Shown piece after piece: positions 21,543 to 32,781 of a stretch of 32,781 bases of DNA (positions are counted from its first letter, which is position 1; each line of letters begins with the position of its first letter). The translations under genes and the position numbers were made by a program. A model generated the notes under the pieces. It saw nothing but the letters and a program-made list of their open reading frames with translations. It ran no database searches and was not told where the DNA came from. This stretch comes from Rhizophlyctis rosea (lineage: Eukaryota > Chytridiomycota > Chytridiomycetes > Rhizophlyctidales > Rhizophlyctidaceae): NCBI GenBank assembly GCA_027596075.1, contig JADGJC010000362.1, forward strand, positions 5,439 to 38,219, read 5' to 3'.

Positions 21543-22858
21543 CTACAAACTACTATTTCTCGGCACCATCTCCCTCACTATCTCTGTCATTCTCCTTCGC
21601 ATCCTTCTCCGTCTCGCCCTCCCCTCCTCATCCCCCAACAAAGGCCCAGCAAACCGAGTTTCTATACTAAGAAGACCTCCGGCGACAGCCGACGTAGCCT
21701 TCTCCGCCGCCTCCGCCGCTGCAGCAGCGTCGTGCCCTTCACGAGACTCTAACCACTCGAGCCCATGGTGCGCCTTCTCCGCCGCCTTCGTAACTTCTCT
21801 AATTATGTTGAAGTAAAAGAAGTGAAGTGAGAACAGCTGCGACGAGGGCAACGTACAAGCGACCTTGATGTGTGCGGTGGACGCAGACACATACCTGATG
21901 ATTCTCTGCTCCCGCTGCCTCTGGTCGGTACCATCTTCGATTTCAGGTAGATGATTCGGTGTCTGTCGGCCCAGTAGCAGGACCCCAGCGTAGGCCTCCG
22001 AACGGCAACAGGTACTCCGTGGACCTGTTGATGGGATGGGCGCAGGGCGAGGCAGACAATTTTTGAGCCCTTTGCGCGGAACTTGTGCACGATGGGTGCG
22101 GGAGCTGCGGCGGGCGGCGCGGAAGTCGTGGTAGGGTTCGATTGTTGGGGTTGAGGAGGTTGTTGTTGGAGCTGGCGTTGGTGCGGAGTCTTGGTAGGTT
22201 GGGAGGGGTTGTTTGACTTCTTGTTCTGCGGATGGTGGTTCGGTGAGGGACGAGACTGATTGCGACCACGGGGCGGGTTTTGGAGGCTGCGTGGGTGTGT
22301 ACCATTCCCGCGAAGGAGTGTGTGATTGCCACGGTGAGGTGGATGGAAGCTGCGTGGAGGTGTGTTATAGCCGCGTGCCGATGAATTGTATCCGCGGGGA
22401 CGGGTATTGAAACCACGAGTGGAGGGGTGGAAACCGCGGCGGGGGTAGGTGTTGGGAGGGCTGGGTCCCTCGAAGTTGTTCAGAATACTAGTCGGGCTAC
22501 CGGGGAACGGACAATCAGTGCTGTTAGAACCACCACGCGGAGGTTTATTGAGAAGGCCATGGGGGCGTCGATTGGGCTGGTAGTCCGGGTATTCGTCTGT
22601 TTCGAAGTCGTCATCGAAGGGCATATGGCTTTGAGGAGAGGGTTGTGAGTTGGCAGATGGGGAAGTGGTTTTGTCGGCTCGTTCCTTCTTCTCGGGTGGT
22701 GTTACCCCTGTTTTCTCACGGTCGAGGGTACGCTTAGAGGCCGGGGTTTCGAGAGAGGATGTGAGAGTGTCGTTCGATGGTGAAGGAGGAGGGGAGTATG
22801 TTTCTCCCGGCTCGTCTAGCAGATATTCGTCGTCGGGCAGTGCCAGCTCACCGGACAT
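21543..22858 (-). CDS. Disordered protein with nine Arg-Gly-type heptad repeats; three exons proposed
   Basis: The proposed model is join(22858..22016, 21962..21895, 21798..21543), 388 residues. Intron 2 (21894..21799) has donor CAG|GTATGT and acceptor AATTAG and is well supported. Intron 1 (22015..21963, 53 nt) is inferred because it is needed to bring exon 1 into the frame that continues through intron 2. Residues 1-110 are acidic, Pro/Ser-rich and disordered. Residues 141-203 carry nine exact heptads with Arg every seventh position. Residues 207-256 are Gln/Pro/Asn-rich. The C-terminal part is helical and charged: an RQREQRII segment, an Ala/Glu-rich stretch, then an R-R-R-R-M-R-R-R cluster. 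RG-type and Gln/Asn-rich regions are common in RNA-binding, condensate-forming proteins, so an RNA-related role is possible but not shown. No known folded domain is visible. If intron 1 is not used, the frame instead ends at 21803 (351 residues). Confidence 0.72.
22250..22438 (-). repeat. In-gene 21-bp minisatellite encoding nine heptads
   Basis: Codons 141-203 of the minus-strand gene encode RGFHPST, RGFNTRP, RGYNSSA, RGYNTPP, RSFHPPH, RGNHTLL, RGNGTHP, RSLQNPP and RGRNQSR. Arginine sits at 141, 148, 155, 162, 169, 176, 183, 190 and 197 with no slip. The second position is Gly in seven units and Ser in two. The DNA units have diverged more than the protein spacing. Confidence 0.9.
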
Positions 22859-22934
22859 TGTGTGGGAAAGGTATGCGGATGATAGGGGGGTAGGGAGTCA
22901 ATAGCAGGCGGGAAACCTCGATTGACATCCGCTG

Positions 22935-22942
22935 TTTATATA
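22935..22942 (-). promoter_or_regulatory. TATA box of the heptad-repeat gene
   Basis: On the minus strand the sequence is TATATAAA, a near-consensus TATA box, 77-84 bases upstream of the start codon at 22858. The start context CCCACAATGTCC has A at -3 and matches that of the 8474 gene (CTCACAATGTCC). Confidence 0.5.
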
Positions 22943-25748
22943 CAAAATGCTCAGTCTCCCGCAAAATACAGTTCCCACTCACTCAAATGGGTTTACCCGG
23001 TCGCTCGAACTTTCGCCACTCGTTGACACTAGCTTTCCCTCTTTCATTTCAATGCCTCCTGCCCATGTCTCCCGTTCATTGATCACCTGCTTACGGCTCT
23101 ACGGGCCCGCACGCGCCCCGTTTTCCAACCCAGATGACCACTCATTGCTACAGATCCAGACTTCTGTTCCTATTGCCACCATATGGAAGGGGCTGTCCGT
23201 CACACAATGCAGCTCAGCAGTCGTATTTTGCATACATCAAGCGGAGCCACTCATTCGTTCGAGGAGGTACGCTGCTCATTGCGATTGGCGGATTGTATGC
23301 AATCCAGCTCTCCAATAGGTGGAGAGACTGTGTACCAATTCACTTCACTCTGGGTGGCGTCGGAGAAAGGACACCTCCATGCGTAGCCAACGATTCTGAT
23401 ACTAACTGACAAATGGAAGTACCGGATTCCTGAAACCAGGAGCTCCATATAGTCGGCATTTGAGGGTCCATATGAGGGGGGTATAGTAGAACGTCACTTC
23501 ATATCATTTGGTTGCGGGCCACTCATTTGCGGCCACCCCATTGGGGATGGCTCGTTCCTGGGCCATGAAAAGTTTCGGAGCAATTGCGAGCTTGCACATG
23601 CGTGCGTGAAAGAAAAGGAAAGTGATCATGGGGTGCACCGAAAGGTGGTGTCTCGCGTCAACACGCATTGAAAGGAGCTGAGCACGAAAGTGGACGGACA
23701 TTGGACCAACTCATGAAAAGGGGTGGGCCCTCATTCTATGCCACTGTATAATCGTCGGGCGGGAGGCAGCACCCAATCGCGTCGCGATATGTCTTTGCCA
23801 ACCAACACAAATGTACAGGGTGCACCACAGTCGACCGTGGGAAACAATGATAAAGGAGTTTGGGTCATGAAAAGAGAGGGCCGCAAAGCACCAGCCATTG
23901 TATTACAGAATTGGGGTCTCGGCCTCATCTGACGCGTCTGCAGTCCCCTGCATAAACCTGTCAAACGCTTACAGGGTTCTTGCAACGAGTTCTTGGTTTC
24001 TCATGAAGAGATTCCTGCAAGATGCGGCGAATGGCGACGTTTCAAATGCGTTGTGAATCCGTGCCTCATCTTGGGCGCGGCAGTGATCTATCGGCGGTTT
24101 GATCAGATCTTGGTGCGCCAGGGTGCTCCCCGAAATGAGAGAAGACAAATGTGGTGTTTCTTTTTCAGCAAAGTCTTTGTTCCGACTGGGAGAAAAAATG
24201 TCATGTTCTGCGGATGAGGTTGTGGTGCGTATAAATCTCTTTCCAAGGGCAAGTATGGGCTGCTGTAGTGTAGACAGGCTTTGCACATTTACGAATTTGA
24301 GTTTACAACAGTGATATGAATACTGTACATTGTGAGAATGCAAGGCTTCCATCAGGCTTTCCATTAGAAGCATGCACAACCCGAACACCGTGACATCTCA
24401 TGCGGCACCATTTTGTATCAGCGACCCCTCAAGCAAAGCTTGGAAATTGAAAGAGTGACTCACGGAATCACACTCCATTCGTCCATAGTGTGCGATATCC
24501 TGACACTTGATCATTGAAGGAATGATTCAAGAATGATCAAGCTGTCAGCGCATCTTCATCACCCACCTAACGTCTGAGAGCGACCCCCCTAGCGAAATCA
24601 TCACATCAACCATTTGACTCTGCCATATGAATCAAATTTCGCAATTGGACGTGCATTGTTGGGTGGTAGGCGTCCACTGATGGTCTGGACGCAAAGAGGA
24701 GGGCACTAAGTTGATGAAATTATTGCTGACTTGCAATGTTTTTGAAGGCATGCCTCTTTTTGTTGGGGTTTCTAACATTACCGCTTCACGTGTTATAAGA
24801 TTTGAAATTTTGGAAACTGGCGGTCTGTGTTAGCACAATGAGTCCGCATTACCAGGTTGAAACAACCGAACGCACGTCGCCTTCACCCCAAGAACGAGAT
24901 TATTACAGTTGATTGTTTACCGTCAATTGTCAACGTCAATCGACAAGTAACTGTGCGACGAAAGAAATAGGCTTATGGTCTGCTATAAATGATGTGTATA
25001 ATCAGCTGGGAATATATGTGGCATGATCATGATGTCTGTGCATGCTCTAATGGGGACACGCGATCCATGAAGAAGTTCGCACTCGCCACACATCAACCAT
25101 GGCAGATGGGAGATGGGAGGGATTTCGGTTGATCGAGAAGCACCCACTCAGACGCGCCCGTAAATTGCACAATATGGCTCTTCACTGTAGCTACCAATGA
25201 CCCACAAAGCCTTCTGAGGGGCTCAATTATCATGATTAGAATAGTGCTTCGGCACGAGGGTCTTTCATGGTCACAGTGGTCACTTCGGTCTTTGACGAAA
25301 AATCAAACTCTACTGCCCATGGGTTGTTGCCGGCGTGCTCGCAATGCATTTTGCCAATAACTTTTTTTCACTCCATCTGTTCATGCATAACATTGTTCTG
25401 CCATGCGCTTTCCTCAGCTGCTGTCTTTGCGGGTGCAGCACAAGGCAGTATTATCCATGACCTTCACCAACAGAACTGCAAAGGCTGCAAATAACATATG
25501 AATTGAACTGGTGTGAGCCACTGGAGCCACGGCTGCAGGCGCATTATGTGACTCCCTGGTCTTTTCGCCCACTCTTTTTGTGCAAAAAAAGATGACACAT
25601 GCTTGCTGGATCGGACACAATGCAGCCGGAAGGGGAATACACCAATCGGAGCCCGCTGATTTTCAGTAGTGATTGCAGGGAATAGCATGTGTATGCTTGG
25701 AGGGTTCGCCTTCAGTGGGCTCTTGCTTGTTGTCCGTACGTTTTTGAA

Positions 25749-26342
25749 CTATTGATCTGTCGGATTGGCTAAACCAATTCTTTCCACCAGGCTATTGGCG
25801 TACCAACTTTCGAGATGGATTTGATTCATCCTCTCGTACGGAGGAAAAATAAACACTACGAATGAACATACACAACGGACGAAATGCCTGACTGGGCGCC
25901 CGCTCCTCAATTTCGTCTTCATGTCTACACTTGAAGTCAGCAGTCGTTTGCCGTTGTGAAGGCAATTATAACATCCCAACATTTTTTGGTGCATCGGCGT
26001 GCTGGTGATTGTATAGCTTTGCACCGATGGGGAGCGGGAGTCATACTGCGTACGTGCTTTCCACGGACTTGCAACAAAACGGATCGATGAGACTTGCAAG
26101 ATCATCTGGAGAATTCGGAGGTGAATAGCGCTTGACATCCACTGCCGCCAGTCATCTGGATGAGGCCTGTCGCTCATTGTCACCCACTCCGGGGAAGGTC
26201 TTTCACCTCGATATGAGAAGGGAGCGTAATGTTCAGGTGACGCAAGTGGAGTCGTTGTGCATTCTGTTTGTTGTGAAGCTAGGGCCTGTCCCAGAACCCA
26301 CTCAATCCATGGGAGGGAATGGCATTTGGGAGGTGGAGTCAT
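25749..26342 (-). CDS. Orphan open frame, 197 codons; doubtful gene
   Basis: This is the longest uninterrupted frame in the right-hand tract and starts with a true ATG. The product has no signal peptide at the start and no recognised domain. It contains a hydrophobic CVCSFVVFIF stretch about 40 residues from the end and scattered Cys and Trp residues. By rough stop-codon statistics a frame of this length is not very improbable in 33 kb of six-frame sequence, and its composition is not distinctive. I list it only so that it is not lost. Confidence 0.15.
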   Translation of the reverse strand: MTPPPKCHSLPWIEWVLGQALASQQTECTTTPLASPEHYAPFSYRGERPSPEWVTMSDRPHPDDWRQWMSSAIHLRILQMILQVSSIRFVASPWKARTQYDSRSPSVQSYTITSTPMHQKMLGCYNCLHNGKRLLTSSVDMKTKLRSGRPVRHFVRCVCSFVVFIFPPYERMNQIHLESWYANSLVERIGLANPTDQ

Positions 26343-29255
26343 TTAAGATGGATGAATCGAACTCACCTTCTTATCGCGACCAAAAAAGGGCAGGACCGCC
26401 GGACGAGTGTCGGATGCTTGAGGAGTTCAAGACGCTGAACTCACCGTCAATATCATGTTCTGTGATGTGACATAAGCTTGGTGGAGACGCATTGCCCGTG
26501 CTACAAGCCTGGATCGGGGAAGTTGAATATGACCGTTTGGACCAATGCACAGACTGGGCGTACGTAACTCCACCATCGCCATTGATATCAATGACGGCGG
26601 GTTTTTGTGTTCTTGTGTGGTGAGTGTGATGTGATCCCAGCTTTTTTGGCGAAAACAGATTCGCAATTCAAGCGAAAGACATGCAAACGGGTAAAGCGGT
26701 AATCCTAGATGAAAGAGCATCATTATCCTTCTAGTACCTCCTTCACTTGGACTGCGATAGAAGTGACAGAGGAAGATCTCTCGGTGCCTCATCGAGGTCA
26801 ATGCCACTTCAACGCGATTGGCGCCATGATTGTTGTGTTTGAAAACGAAAAGTTTGGGTTCCCATATTATAATCAAAGCCGCTAGCTTTCTCTACCTGGC
26901 TCCACTTGTGGATTGCACATGCTTTGCAGGTTTAGTCGTCATGTGAAATCATTCATACCCCTTGAGCAACACTGCTGCAATAACAGCAACAACCGGTTGA
27001 GATGCGTTAGGAGGGGAATTGGCAAAGGCCGACGCAGTGGCGTGAGACAAATTCGACCCCTCCATACTTCGCGACAGCCGCGCTATGCATGCTTAAAAAA
27101 CGCTAGTGTAGCTTGACTCTCAAACCAAATCATTACTACGCGGGGGTTTGGCAGCGGAAAGTTTGGATGTTGCCAGAAGGTCCGGAAACGAGCATGCGAA
27201 GCAAGTTCTGACATTTACCTAGATGGAGCTTTGAAGGCGGGCATGGACGATGGCATCACAAGAGAACACCAGCAATGCGGATGTAATGAGGCAATGCAAG
27301 TGTGCCCATGAGAAAGTGTAAGATGCGCGGTATCAGTACGGCAAAAAGACAAATTCGGGGGGAACGAGACCACGATCAATTATTGTGTTTGATGAATATC
27401 ATAGATCTTTTGCCGGCCAGCTGCCCTTTGCATTTGACATTTCCACCTTCCGAGCACATTCGCTATACAATTACTTCAGGCAGGAAGATTGCTCAAGAAG
27501 TAGGGCTGCGTGTTTAAATGCAACACAACGAGCCAGATCACTGGACAAGAAGCGGCATTAGTACTGATGGAGCTTCGATGACGTGGCATCGTAGTAATCT
27601 TTTGGCGATTCAGGCTAGTAGAGCATTTGTAGAGAGCATTACAAGTATTCTTTCTATCACACCATGAAGCAAAGTCATGTCTTCGGTATGCCATCCCTCA
27701 CTGACATTGTGAGACAAATATCAATGAAATGTCGGCCAGCGAGTACGAATCCTTTGCGGAAAAAGAAGCAGGCCGTAGATTAGCGGAGACGGACAACATG
27801 GAAATAAACAACATCGCAACGCACTTTCAGGCTCATTTGGTCGATCTCTTCCATAGATGGGAGTTGATTGTGGCCAACTTTGTTTAAGTCTTATTGGTCA
27901 GTCAAATCATTTGGACTGGAAAAAAGAGCAGAACGCAATCGTGACAGGATCATAGAGATGCAAGCCCAGTGCACGCTCGCAACGTCATGATGATTTAGTC
28001 AACGACAGCATTGAAAATTCTTCACCTTGATGGTTTGCAAATACCATTGATCACATTAACTTAAATTGTGCTGAGGGTCCGGAGTAATGCATCCAAAACG
28101 CAATGGGAGGATTTGCCAATTTTTTCGCCGTCGCCGTGATTGCAGGATCTGAAAAATGACAAGTTTGAAAAGACTTACAATCAATGAACGATTCATACGA
28201 AGGCGACGAGGAAGGTACATTGACTACCTTGCCGTTGCATGCAGGCGTTGAAGTTAAAAATGGAAAGCTACTGGAAGTGTGAACTGCAAGTGAGGAGACG
28301 GGATAGTAACGGACTTGCACACCGCCAGGTAACTGGGACCCATTCGTATTTATGCTGCTTTCGCTTTTTATCTTCTGAACTTTCGCCTGTGTGTACTCTG
28401 AGAGGCTTTTGAACGCAATATGACCCTGTCTCTACATTTCATCTCCGCGGGAGACAGATTCGACCGCTTATCACAAATCACAACCGAGCCCGATTTGCGG
28501 ATGCATTGGGTCACATTCAACATTTGGCGAGATCCATGTTGTTTGTTCTTGCTGAGAAGTTAGTAGCAGGTCTGATGCGACGGACCCTGAAACCAATGCA
28601 AAAACGAAAACAGTTCACCCAGAGTGGTGCCACAGACTATTCCTGTAGCGAGTCGCACCCCATAAGAGTCGGTGTATCGTCGGCCCATACCTAATGTGGG
28701 GAGTTGAGAAGTCGGGTGGTGTCAGAGCCTTCATGATACGGATGGTCAATGAGAAGAACTCAGGGTGAAACGATGCAGTTGCATACAAAAAATTGATTTT
28801 CGAAGGGAGGGACGTATTCGCATTGTTAGGTCAGATAGCCGGAGGTGCAGTTTGCTAATGGTTATGTCATTATGTCGAACCCATAGACAGCTTCTGATCC
28901 AATAAGGGTCCATCCGTCAACAAGGGTTGTCCCGAATGCATTCTGCTCACCTGCTAGTCATGTACCAATTCGTCGCTACTCAAGTCCAGGGGGAAAAGGA
29001 AGATCAAGAAGGATCGAAACGATCGAGTATACATGAGGGATTGAAATTCAAGTTATTCGATACATTCAAGTTCCTGGCTGTAAGCTTTGTATCTGACTTT
29101 TCACATATCGTTTCCACCACTTCCACCACACCATCTTCGTTCCTTTAGGGCTCAAGTCCATTGGTGCTGTGTCATCGTTTCTATTTTTGATCGACGACTT
29201 AAGCGTGCAATGCATATTGCATAAAATTGCACAAAAACAACGTCCTGTCTTTTAC

Positions 29256-29283
29256 GCTCAATTTTTGAGCTTAAAAATTGAGC
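29256..29283. other. Perfect 11-bp inverted repeat with 6-base loop
   Basis: GCTCAATTTTT at 29256-29266 pairs with AAAAATTGAGC at 29273-29283 around GAGCTT. The left arm and loop also contain the smaller palindrome GCTCAA/TTGAGC. It lies in non-coding sequence with no gene ending near it, so I do not call it a terminator. Confidence 0.55.
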
Positions 29284-29859
29284 CGCTGGAGGATTTGCAA
29301 TTCGGATCAGTTCGATCAGGGCCCAACAGAGGAAGAGCCTTCGCGAGGTTCATGCGTTGGGGAGGCAGCATCGTCCTTGAGCAGGGATTTGGAAATTTTG
29401 AACAATTGCTGGACAAGCACAGGAATCTTTGGTCAGTTTGGGGACTTTGGGGTATAAGATGGATCTGCTGCCGGGAAATTCCAAGCACCGACCATAACGT
29501 TAGGGGTGCATCATGAAGTGACCAACCACTAAGCACGGAAGTGCTTGACTCAACTAGACCTTGCAGACCATGATGTAGTACTTGGTATTTATAACACCTC
29601 ATAGCAGCTGCCACCATAGCCTTCGGAATCCGTAACAAAAGGAGATACAGTCTGTTGTTGATTCGAAAGAGACGGAGACATCGTAAACTCCGCAATTGCG
29701 GATGGAAATGTTTGTTATGTGGAGGTGCCGAGTATTATGGATGTTCAATTTCATGGGAAATGACATCAGCTCCGGCGTTGCTTATATGGTATAGTTTAGC
29801 GGGATTTTGGAGAGAAAAAAAATGGAGACCGATGGCAGTGTGGATATGGGCATCCGTCT

Positions 29860-30308
29860 GAATCATTTCAGAACTGGAGTAAGGGTTAGACTTGAAACGG
29901 AGCGTTACTTATTAGGTGGTCCTATAAAGTTTGTGAAGGTTGACATCCCAACGAGTCGAAGGGGCGGCCCAAAACCACGAATGGCCAAGGGAAGCCAGAA
30001 AAAACATCTCGATGTCAACAAGACATGCGAAGACCGTGGAGGGTTCTCGCGACTTTCCCGCGATTGACGTTGTGGTACTGTACTTGCTTGAGGCATGTAT
30101 GTCAAGTGCCCTCTTTCTATCTCCTGACTTCAATGCACGAAACCACCTAAACTCAACCGCCACCAGCGTCCACCGATGTTAGGTGGACATAAGGGCTCGA
30201 GCCGCCTGTAAGCAAGAAAAACACTTATCGAACGAGTCCTCCCCTATGCCTTTCGATGGTTGCATTGCCTGCAACAGTTCGCGGCCTGCGCACAATATCA
30301 TGCTATGG
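29860..30308 (+). repeat. Unidentified diverged dispersed repeat, copy B
   Basis: Block 1 (29860-29887) and block 2 (30246-30308) match the blocks of copy A at 17691-18054, in the same order and on the same strand, about 386 bases apart here against about 298 there. In block 1, seven of ten visible differences over 35 bases are transitions. A 148-codon minus-strand frame (30179-30625) overlaps block 2 and reads L-L-Q-A-M-Q-P there. Copy A reads L-M-Q-A-M-Q-P and then loses frame. The plus strand reads W-L-H-C-L in both. Which strand, if either, was once coding is undecided. Confidence 0.45.
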
Positions 30309-32781
30309 ATCCAAGGGATGAGTGGGATGGTCATTACTTGATTCTGCAAGTCAAAGGTAAGGGGAGTTGTCTGACAAAGACACGTTTGGTCCAACGCGTC
30401 TATCCAAAGGTAGTTGAAGGCGTAAAGGAGAGCAACAGATGACCTAGATTCTGCGGTGGTCTTTCCATCCAAGGTATGCTGCGCTCCGATGCGAAAATAC
30501 TCGTAAGTTTTTGTTACCGCTTCTTGGTAAGTTACTATGAGCGTCGAGATTGGTTTGGAGGGTTGCTTATGCGGGAGCATGTTCAATGCTATGCATCCAG
30601 CCCAAGCGCTAGGAGAGCCCTTCAAAGAAAGAATTAAAGACTCAGATCGGAAAGTACCAACGAAGGATCAACGAGAAGTTAGTGACTCCTGTGGTGGGAT
30701 ACGCAGGGCGGTGATTGTCCCTGGGGCTTCACAATTGCTTTTGTATTGCTTTCTCCCTTTTTGCTTGCACTCCTGGTGTGGAATCTGCGAGGAAAAAAGT
30801 CAAACACTATAGAGACCCGTGGAACACGAATCCTGAGCAGACTCTCTGCGGAGATAAAATGCAGAGCAAACGCTTTGTACTCCCAACTCCCCCGTGACCC
30901 AGGGAATTTCGTTTGATCATGGAAAGGTCTGTTTCTGATGCTGCAGTCATCATGCCCATTTCAATGGCAACTTCTCAGCGGACTCCTTAGTGAATGCTTG
31001 TGAGCTCAAAATATGTTGCCGATGAAAGCAACTGAAGCAATAACCACCTTTTTCCCGGCCTGAGAAGGTGTATGTTCTTGCTCCAAGTTCGTCCGTTGAA
31101 TTCCGTGATTCGTAAAGCGGGTCCTTGTGATATGGAGTTTTTTTGCGACAGTGTGCCAGTGGGTGGAATTCGCTCTTTTAGAAACCGTAAAGAAATTCAA
31201 GGTATGGAAAGTCCTAGAAAGCAACTAAAAGGAGTCTCTCGAGTGAGAGATGAAATCCATAGACTTTCTTGTACGTTGGATGCCTGCCAGTGTCTGCCCA
31301 AGGCTGGATCGATGGTGTAAGAGATGTTCCCGTCGGTGGGAGGCCGGATGTTGTGGTTAAGAATCCGAGAGCTTTGACCATTCTTGTCTCTGCTGTGCTC
31401 GGATAAATGGATAACTTGTGGAGTGCCCCCTCTGATATGGGTTTAAATGAAAGAGCATAAGTGTACGAAATTCGACGGGAATAGCAAGAATTCAGCGTTG
31501 AGAATGAAACAAAAAGCTATAAAAGCATCCAGACCTTCGGGCATGAGTTTTGGTGCGGATTGTAACAACCAAGACTTTGTCAGACTTTTTTCCCTGCTTT
31601 GCAGTGTTGTCCCAAAGGCGTTTTGCTTCCTAGACTTGGACCAATTGCTCTTGGCTTAAGTCTGAGTGAAAAGAGATCACAAACGAGTGGACCAATCGAG
31701 CCATACTTGAAGACGTGAAGTGCAACTAGTGCAGCTCACTCAATCAATTGTAAATACCTGACTGGTGAGCAGGGCATTACGATCCTCACAGATCATTTTC
31801 ACGACGACACCTTAACTACCTTACGCCGATAAATACTCAAATGCGGCGTTGCTTTGTCGACTCTGATCTGCGTGACCTGAGTGTACAGCGTGCCCATTGG
31901 ATGAGTGGCACAAAAGAAAGTCTTGTTTTCCAGCTCCCGAATAGCGTTGAAGGACTTTAGTTCAATCATGACTCCATGGAGAAGGATGCCTTGAGACAGC
32001 ACCGGCCTGGCGGTTGGCGACATTGTATTTTGCCTTGACGCAGTGGAGCGGCGACAGTTTTTAACCTTTTTTGCTGCTTCGAAAAATACAACAGGCGTCC
32101 TTCGATCATGTTGCATTGACATGTGGGCCCAAATCAGCAGAGTGACTCAGTGAGATTTTGCAGTGCAGGATGAATCCGCCGAGGGAGAGACCGAGATTGT
32201 GAGTTGGGATGCACTAGTTGCACTGTGTAGTGACTAGCCACCAAGTACGCATTTGTCGTACGGATGAGAGGAGGTGCGTATTGCACACGAAATTAGACCA
32301 ACCGGCATTAGCATGCATGGAATATGTGTGGAGCAATACCCTTTCACGACGGTAGAAGTTTTTTGTCTGCAAAGGCGAAAAAGGATTGAGGACCTATTGC
32401 TCTTTAGGATGAGCGTTCTTGTGTTTTGAGTCAGTCCAGAACCTGAAGTAGTGGTAAACTGGAAAATCAACCACTTGTAAGCCTTCGAAAGGTAGACAAG
32501 GTAACCAATGGAGATTGAAATCAGCGAAACTTGAAATTGGCGGTTGGGAGTTTGGAATGTCGCATGTGAGAGGGGCGAAAAAAGACGTGAAAGTCCGACA
32601 AAAAGGCGCACGGAGAGTAAATTGCTCTTGCAAAGTTGCAATGAGACTCCTAAGGTTTTGCGAATGACATTGCCATGGTTATGGGTTTGCTTCAGCAGAG
32701 TGATCATCCGTTTGTGGGTTAGCTGCGATCTTTCTCCTTCGATGTTTTGAACCACCCCAAGAAGTCGACTGGCACCAGCGT

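Larger units (their letters stand above)
22943..32781. other. Gene-poor tract with decayed repeats (about 9.8 kb)
   Basis: I see no gene I can support with a family, splice sites or composition. The longest frames are minus strand: 25749-26342 (197 codons), 26427-26876, 29258-29695, 30179-30625 and 32234-32755. Those at 29258, 30179 and 32234 need a non-ATG start to reach full length. The stretch 28.5-29.2 kb and the final 500 bases hold nothing recognisable. Copy B of the diverged repeat, a hairpin at 29256-29283, and a segment at 31538-31560 similar to 16755-16781 are the only structured elements seen. Confidence 0.5.

Noticed and set aside
21803..21890. Reading the 22858 frame straight through to 21803 as the normal C-terminus
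   Set aside because: A strong GTATGT donor at 21894 and an AG acceptor at 21799 lead into a 256-base open exon with protein-like composition, so spliced models are preferred.
1..32781. CRISPR arrays, rRNA genes or bacterial operons
   Set aside because: No spaced direct repeats of CRISPR type, no rRNA-like sequence and no ribosome-binding-site-led gene strings are present. The spliced genes are eukaryotic.

Overview
This window looks like fungal nuclear DNA. The evidence is short introns with GT donors, AG acceptors and a TTACTAAC-type branch site, a fungal-type DUF1772 membrane protein, CACAATGTC-like start contexts, and relic exons of eukaryotic housekeeping genes. A filamentous ascomycete is my best guess, but nothing visible fixes the lineage. 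The window is very gene-poor: I can defend only three apparently intact protein genes in 32.8 kb. I see no rRNA, tRNA, CRISPR array or intact transposon.

Layout: 1-360 is GC-rich with diverged tandem repeats and a poly-G edge. A two-exon DUF1772 protein gene lies on the minus strand (879-1493), with a CCG-N2-CGG palindrome and stress-element-like motifs upstream. About 7 kb of non-coding DNA follows (1494-8473), with minor simple repeats. A two-exon gene for a low-complexity basic protein of unknown function lies on the plus strand (8474-9739). Its T-rich 3' flank carries a perfect UUCG-loop hairpin.

From about 11334 to 13834 there is a head-to-tail array of three broken, intron-containing housekeeping gene fragments, all on the plus strand: a myosin II motor domain, ribosomal protein eL27, and the N-terminal part of eIF4A. 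Frameshifts, stops, damaged nucleotide-binding loops and truncations show they are dead. Because introns are kept, they are not mRNA retrocopies. A fourth, unidentified exon-like piece may end at 14865.

The rest, 14.9-21.5 kb and 22.9-32.8 kb, is essentially non-coding. It is interrupted by one minus-strand gene (21543-22858) whose protein carries nine exact heptad repeats of the type Arg-(Gly/Ser)-x5. The tracts around 17.7-18.1 kb and 29.8-30.3 kb share collinear blocks of strongly diverged sequence, so they seem to hold old copies of an unidentified dispersed repeat.

No shared pathway links the three intact genes. The main biological interest is the relic array, the heptad-repeat protein, and the unknown diverged repeat.
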